Assembly: GCF_031455095.1 (NCBI RefSeq)
Contig: NZ_JAVDSB010000024.1
Location: forward strand, 1-64,000
Direction: 5' to 3'
Origin: Paenibacillus_E qinlingensis_A
GTDB taxonomy: Bacteria; Bacillota; Bacilli; Paenibacillales; NBRC-103111
DNA length: 64,000 nucleotides
Part shown: positions 60,588-64,000 of the stretch, piece by piece
Layout: every line of letters starts with the position of its first letter
Numbering within the stretch: position 1 is the stretch's first letter
The notes under the pieces: model-generated
Database searches by the model: none
Told to the model about the DNA's origin: nothing
What the model saw: the letters and a program-made list of their open reading frames with translations, nothing else
Translations under genes and position numbers: made by a program

Positions 60588-61475
60588 TTAGCGCTCTAGC
60601 AGCGCATTATATACATCACGTTTCGATAATCCACGATCCGTCGCAACCAGCTTCAGCGCATCCTTGCGATCGATCCCTCGCTCCTCATAGTGGGCGACAT
60701 GCTCGCCGAGCGTCTTCGCCTCCCACCATCCATCCGCCGCTTCCTGCACGGCTGCGTCTGATGCGCCTTCGGCGATAATGCAGTACTCGCCCTGCGGCGG
60801 GTTCTGCTCTAGGTGCACGAGGCACTCTGCAATCGTGCCGCGCAAGAACTCCTCGTACCGCTTCGTCAACTCGCGGGCGAGGCAAACCCTGCGCTCCGCC
60901 CCCCACACTTCTGCCATGCGCAGAAGTGTTTTCTCCACGCGGTGCGGCGATTCATAGAACAGCAATGTGTCTTGCACATGCTGCAGTCCTTCAAGCAACT
61001 TCGTCCCATCCTTTTTCTCCCTGGGGAGAAAACCGACGAAGGCAAATCGCTCTGTCGGCAGGCCTGATGCAATCAGCGCCGACAGGGCCGCATTCGCGCC
61101 GGGGATGGGCACCACCGGCACGCCCTCGTCTACGGCCATCCGCACCAGGTCATAACCTGGGTCGGATATGGCCGGCAGGCCGGCATCGCTGACTAGCGCG
61201 ATGCTCTGCCCTTCAAGCAGTAAGCGGACGAGCTCCGGGCCGCTTGCTTGCTTGTTGTGTTCGTGATAGCTGACCAGTCGCGTCGCGACTTCGAAGTGAG
61301 TCAGCAGCTTGCGTGTTTGCCGCGTGTCTTCGGCGGCAATCAGGTTCACTTCCTTCAGCGTGCGGATCGCGCGGAAGGTCATATCTTCGAGGTTGCCGAT
61401 CGGCGTGGCAACCAGGTAAAGCGTACCTATACCGCTAGGATCCTCGCGGTAGCTCTTCTGTATTGTTACACTCAC
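60588..61475 (-). CDS. rsmI: 16S rRNA 2'-O-ribose C1402 methyltransferase
   Basis: Methylates C1402 of 16S rRNA. From the GTG at 61475, which has GAGGG 8 nt upstream, the protein is 295 residues. It is a tetrapyrrole-methylase fold enzyme with LYLVATPIGNLEDMTFRAIRTL, AAEDTRQTRKLL, ALVSDAGLPAISDPG, IPGANAALSALIASGLPTERFAFVGFLPR and the C-terminal KDALKLVATDRGLSKRDVYNALL. Two upstream start codons (61490, 61493) lack a ribosome-binding site. The gene is GC-rich relative to its surroundings. Confidence 0.96.
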   Translation of the reverse strand: MSVTIQKSYREDPSGIGTLYLVATPIGNLEDMTFRAIRTLKEVNLIAAEDTRQTRKLLTHFEVATRLVSYHEHNKQASGPELVRLLLEGQSIALVSDAGLPAISDPGYDLVRMAVDEGVPVVPIPGANAALSALIASGLPTERFAFVGFLPREKKDGTKLLEGLQHVQDTLLFYESPHRVEKTLLRMAEVWGAERRVCLARELTKRYEEFLRGTIAECLVHLEQNPPQGEYCIIAEGASDAAVQEAADGWWEAKTLGEHVAHYEERGIDRKDALKLVATDRGLSKRDVYNALLER

Positions 61476-61520
61476 AGTTAAATCCCTCATCACTTTATTT
61501 TAATCGTACAGGTAGCCTAA

Positions 61521-62282
61521 CTACGAGAACTCCAGAGCGCTCCGGCCCCCATAATAAATCTCTTTCAACTCTTGGCAGTATTCCTCGTTCTCTGTGTATA
61601 CGATCAGGGGCGGAAGCGTGCGAATCTCTGGCTTACCATCCTTCATCCCTTCAATCAGCACCATCATCGCTTCTTCTCCCGCACGTGCGTGCACATAACG
61701 GATTCGTTTCGGTTCGATACGATACTGTCTCATCAGACAGATGATGTCAACTACACGCGTCGCGCGGTGCACCATAGCTACTTTCCCGCCTGCTTTTACT
61801 AACTTTGCACTCGCCGCAACGACATCCTCTAGCGTGCAATGGATCTCATGACGCGCTGCTGCAAAATGCGCATTACTATTCTGTTCACCATTCGGCACAG
61901 GCAGATAAGGCGGATTCACCGTGACGGCGTCAAACTGACCATGTCCCAGAGTTTTATGAATGGTTTTCAAATCCCCCTGCACCATGTGCAACCGCTCAGA
62001 TAGATCGTTAATGTCCGCATTACGTACGGCCATATCTGCCAAACGTTCCTGGATTTCGACGCCCCAGATCTCCGCTCGTGTCCGTGTTGATAGCAATAGG
62101 GGTACCACGCCATTACCTGTGCATAAGTCTATGATTCGCCCCTTTGGCGGAACACTGCTAAACCTCCCTAAGAGTACCGCATCCATCGAGAAGCTGAACA
62201 CTTCGTCACTTTGGATAATTTTCAAATCATATGTCAATAAATCATCAATTCGTTCAGTCGGTAGTAAGGGAACTTGCTTCAT
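61521..62282 (-). CDS. SAM-dependent methyltransferase, tRNA1(Val)-m6A type (YabB)
   Basis: The 253-residue protein has the SAM motif IIDLCTGNGVVPLLL and the amino-N6-methyltransferase motif VNPPYLPVP, with the TrmN6-like opening LTYDLKIIQSDEVFSFSMDAVLL. It should methylate an adenine in tRNA or another nucleic acid. AAAGGAAAG precedes the ATG. It sits between yabA and rsmI. The small GIY-YIG gene yazA found here in B. subtilis is absent. Confidence 0.92.
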   Translation of the reverse strand: MKQVPLLPTERIDDLLTYDLKIIQSDEVFSFSMDAVLLGRFSSVPPKGRIIDLCTGNGVVPLLLSTRTRAEIWGVEIQERLADMAVRNADINDLSERLHMVQGDLKTIHKTLGHGQFDAVTVNPPYLPVPNGEQNSNAHFAAARHEIHCTLEDVVAASAKLVKAGGKVAMVHRATRVVDIICLMRQYRIEPKRIRYVHARAGEEAMMVLIEGMKDGKPEIRTLPPLIVYTENEEYCQELKEIYYGGRSALEFS

Positions 62283-62315
62283 ACGTCTTTCCTTTCTCTT
62301 CCTTGCTTATTATGG

Positions 62316-62344
62316 AAAAAAACCGTAAGGGATAACCCCTACGG
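62316..62344 (-). terminator. Terminator of yabA
   Basis: A 9-bp stem with one G-U (62323-62331 with 62336-62344), 4-nt loop, then seven T on the minus strand. Confidence 0.9.
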
Positions 62345-62353
62345 CCAAACGAC

Positions 62354-62698
62354 TTATTTATTTAAAAAGGATAAGCAAAACAAACAATCGCCCTCGGTCC
62401 GAAGGTGTCCATAGTACACATTGCAAATATGAAATCCTTCATTGTATAAGCGGGTTAAATTATCATATCCGGCCCCAGGCAACTGTACCGGTTCGTCATC
62501 AGTACTCCGTATCGGCTCCTCGACCACCGTTTCCTCTTGGCGGATAAGCTTACGTAGTTGCTGATTCTCTATGCTTAATCTCTTATTTTCTTCGATGAGG
62601 GTAATAATTTGTTTCTTCAAGGCACCTAATTCCGCATACGTGGTACCCATTCTTTCTTCGATCCCATCTATTTGTTCAAAAATGTCCTGTTTATCCAC
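62354..62698 (-). CDS. yabA: Replication initiation control protein YabA
   Basis: Binds DnaA and DnaN and limits re-initiation. From the GTG with AGAGGTG 5-6 nt upstream it is 114 residues: an N-terminal coiled coil (FEQIDGIEERMGTTYAELGALKKQI) and a C-terminal zinc motif (HICNVYYG...CLFCLSFL). The frame is open eight codons further upstream but has no ribosome-binding site. It lies between ricT and the yabB-like gene as in B. subtilis. Confidence 0.95.
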   Translation of the reverse strand: MDKQDIFEQIDGIEERMGTTYAELGALKKQIITLIEENKRLSIENQQLRKLIRQEETVVEEPIRSTDDEPVQLPGAGYDNLTRLYNEGFHICNVYYGHLRTEGDCLFCLSFLNK

Positions 62699-62758
62699 GC
62701 TTTCACCTCTAGTGCCTTGCATGCTTACTGGCCAGCGCCTCCTTGGATCCTCGATCTT

Positions 62759-63562
62759 CTATTCCTGTTCAACAACATCATCGAATGGTAGATCTAGCGC
62801 TTTCCCAAGATCAAACAATTGAACCTTTGCCGTGCGTTCTTTAATATTAAGCCCTAATACCTTCCCACTACCAAAAGAAGTTATAACCAAACGACCAACT
62901 GTCGGCAGCGAATCTTTGGCACTTTCATAGTTATCATGTTCATATTTCAAGCAGCACATTAATCTTCCGCATAACCCTGAAATCTTCGTTGGATTCAAGG
63001 AAAGATTCTGATCTTTCGCCATCTTAATGGAGACTGGCTCGAAATCACCTAAGAAGGAAGAACAACATAGAATTCGCCCACACGGACCTATGCCACCCAA
63101 CATCTTCGCTTCATCGCGCACACCAATTTGACGGAGCTCAATTCTTGTCCGAAAAATACTCGCCAAATCCTTAACAAGTTCGCGAAAATCGACGCGTCCT
63201 TCAGCCGTAAAATAAAATATAATTTTATTTCGATCAAAGGTATACTCTACGTCCACTAGCTTCATCTTAAGACTGTGGTCTTTTATTTTATCATGACACG
63301 TTTGGAAAGCGTCCTTGGCTGCTTTTTTATTCTCTTCAACCAAATCAGCATCCGTATCATCCGCAATGCGAATGACCTTTTTGAGCGGCAGAACCACATC
63401 ATTTTCTTTAACAATCTTTTTGCCCACTACGACCTTGCCGTATTCTACACCGCGTGCGGTCTCAACAATAACGGCACTCTCTTTCTCGATCGGTAAATCA
63501 ATGGGATCAAAATAATATATTTTACCCGCTTTCTTAAAGCGGACGCCAACCACTGAGTACAT
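62759..63562 (-). CDS. ricT: PSP1-domain protein RicT (YaaT)
   Basis: Member of the RicAFT complex that acts with RNase Y in mRNA maturation, sporulation and biofilm formation. The 267-residue protein has the PSP1 region with the cysteine-rich GPCGRILCCSSFLGDFEPV and ISGLCGRLMCCLKYEHDNYE, ligands for Fe-S or zinc. Its ATG lies just after the holB stop. Confidence 0.96.
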   Translation of the reverse strand: MYSVVGVRFKKAGKIYYFDPIDLPIEKESAVIVETARGVEYGKVVVGKKIVKENDVVLPLKKVIRIADDTDADLVEENKKAAKDAFQTCHDKIKDHSLKMKLVDVEYTFDRNKIIFYFTAEGRVDFRELVKDLASIFRTRIELRQIGVRDEAKMLGGIGPCGRILCCSSFLGDFEPVSIKMAKDQNLSLNPTKISGLCGRLMCCLKYEHDNYESAKDSLPTVGRLVITSFGSGKVLGLNIKERTAKVQLFDLGKALDLPFDDVVEQE

Positions 63563-63563
63563 C

Positions 63564-64000
63564 TTACACCCCCTGCATCTCCACGAGCATTTTCTCTATA
63601 ACCAGCTGAGAATTGGCATTGGAACGCAGTCGTTTTTGTAAATCTACGGCTTGCTCCATCATACGCACCCAGACTGAGACATCTCGGCTTAACGCGAGAG
63701 AGCTCATCCAGTCTAGCTGGTCATTATATACAAGCTTGTCTCTGCGCTCAAGGCGCAACTGCACCATATCTTTAAACCAGAGAATCAATAAGTCGAACAA
63801 CGTCGATACATGATCCGCAAGTTCTGTTTTCACAATCCGCTGTTGCACGGTAATCATGGAAGTAGGGAAACGTGTGAGCGTCTCCTTCGCTAATTGTAAC
63901 ATTACGGTTCTCATTTCTGCAAACCAATTTGCTGCAATTAAATCTCTCGCTGCTTGCAATCCTGCTGTGACATGTACTGCAGGCCCAACTAACGCTGCTG
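63564..64000 (-). CDS. holB: DNA polymerase III delta-prime subunit, C-terminal part
   Basis: The reading frame enters from the right edge and is open from 64000 to the stop at 63564, so this is the 3' end of a gene cut by the window. Only the helical C-terminal domain is present (LFDLLILWFKDMVQLRLERR). The AAA+ part lies outside. Position directly upstream of ricT and yabA identifies it as holB. Confidence 0.88.
   Translation of the reverse strand, partial: AALVGPAVHVTAGLQAARDLIAANWFAEMRTVMLQLAKETLTRFPTSMITVQQRIVKTELADHVSTLFDLLILWFKDMVQLRLERRDKLVYNDQLDWMSSLALSRDVSVWVRMMEQAVDLQKRLRSNANSQLVIEKMLVEMQGV

Noticed and set aside
1..64000. CRISPR arrays, insertion sequences, prophage or integrase genes
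   Set aside because: No regularly spaced direct repeats, transposase or integrase frames, or terminal inverted repeats were seen.

Overview
The window is a chromosomal segment from an endospore-forming Firmicute, most probably a Paenibacillus or close relative (Paenibacillaceae). I infer this from gene content and order, not from a database search. Gene after gene it follows the Bacillus subtilis oriC-proximal block from holB to lysS, read here right to left on the minus strand: holB, ricT, yabA, yabB, rsmI, abrB, tatD, yabE, rnmV, rsmA, yabG, veg, sspF, ispE, purR, ridA, spoVG, glmU, pth, fin, mfd, spoVT, spoVB, mazG, rqcP, yabP, yabQ, divIC, yabR, spoIIE, yabS, yabT, tilS, hpt, ftsH, coaX, hslO, a PrsA-like gene, cysK, pabB, pabA, pabC, folP, folB, folK, a small XRE gene, dusB and lysS. 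Nearly everything is on the minus strand, as expected for leading-strand genes with oriC to the right. The sporulation genes (spoIIE, spoVG, spoVT, spoVB, yabP, yabQ, yabG, sspF, fin) show that the organism makes endospores.

Layout. 1-315: leader and tandem promoters of an rRNA operon whose 16S gene lies just off the left edge. 316-9691: lysS, greA, dusB, the folate/para-aminobenzoate cluster and cysK. 9805-16036: a PrsA-like foldase, hslO, coaX and the NAD de novo genes nadC-nadB-nadA. 16237-21967: ftsH, hpt, tilS, a Ser/Thr kinase and a von Willebrand A protein. 22187-29535: an accessory cell-surface locus inserted between yabS and spoIIE. It holds a 1760-residue anchored adhesin-like protein with six SdrD B-type repeats, a class B sortase, and a divergently placed secreted transglutaminase-like protein whose mRNA leader carries a cyclic-di-GMP-I riboswitch. 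29712-44438: spoIIE through fin. 44555-50778: pth, glmU, spoVG, ridA, purR, ispE, sspF and veg. 51182-54857: yabG, rsmA, rnmV and yabE, the last behind a cyclic-di-AMP (ydaO-type) riboswitch. 55625-57615: a plus-strand ecsAB-like ABC transporter. 57598-64000: tatD, an HD-domain hydrolase, abrB (plus strand), rsmI, yabB, yabA, ricT and the 3' end of holB.

Differences from the B. subtilis layout: prs and ctc are absent between glmU and pth, and metS is absent between abrB and tatD. Present instead are greA, nadABC, an HU gene, a second PrsA lipoprotein, an HD hydrolase, ecsAB and the surface locus.

Regulatory DNA is unusually legible. I see near-consensus sigma-A promoters (rrn P1/P2, greA, nadA, two for veg, cysK, abrB), a perfect sigma-H promoter for spoVG, a sigma-G-type promoter for sspF, a sigma-F-type -10 for fin, a 21-bp-spacer Spo0A-type promoter for spoIIE, and Spo0A boxes at abrB, at the HD hydrolase and at the riboswitch-controlled transglutaminase gene. 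The most promising lead is that surface locus, where a Spo0A-box promoter and a c-di-GMP riboswitch appear to act on one secreted cysteine-transglutaminase-fold protein next to an anchored adhesin and its sortase. The 'no-tools' limit applies throughout: family assignments rest on recognised motifs and synteny, and RNA structures were folded by eye.
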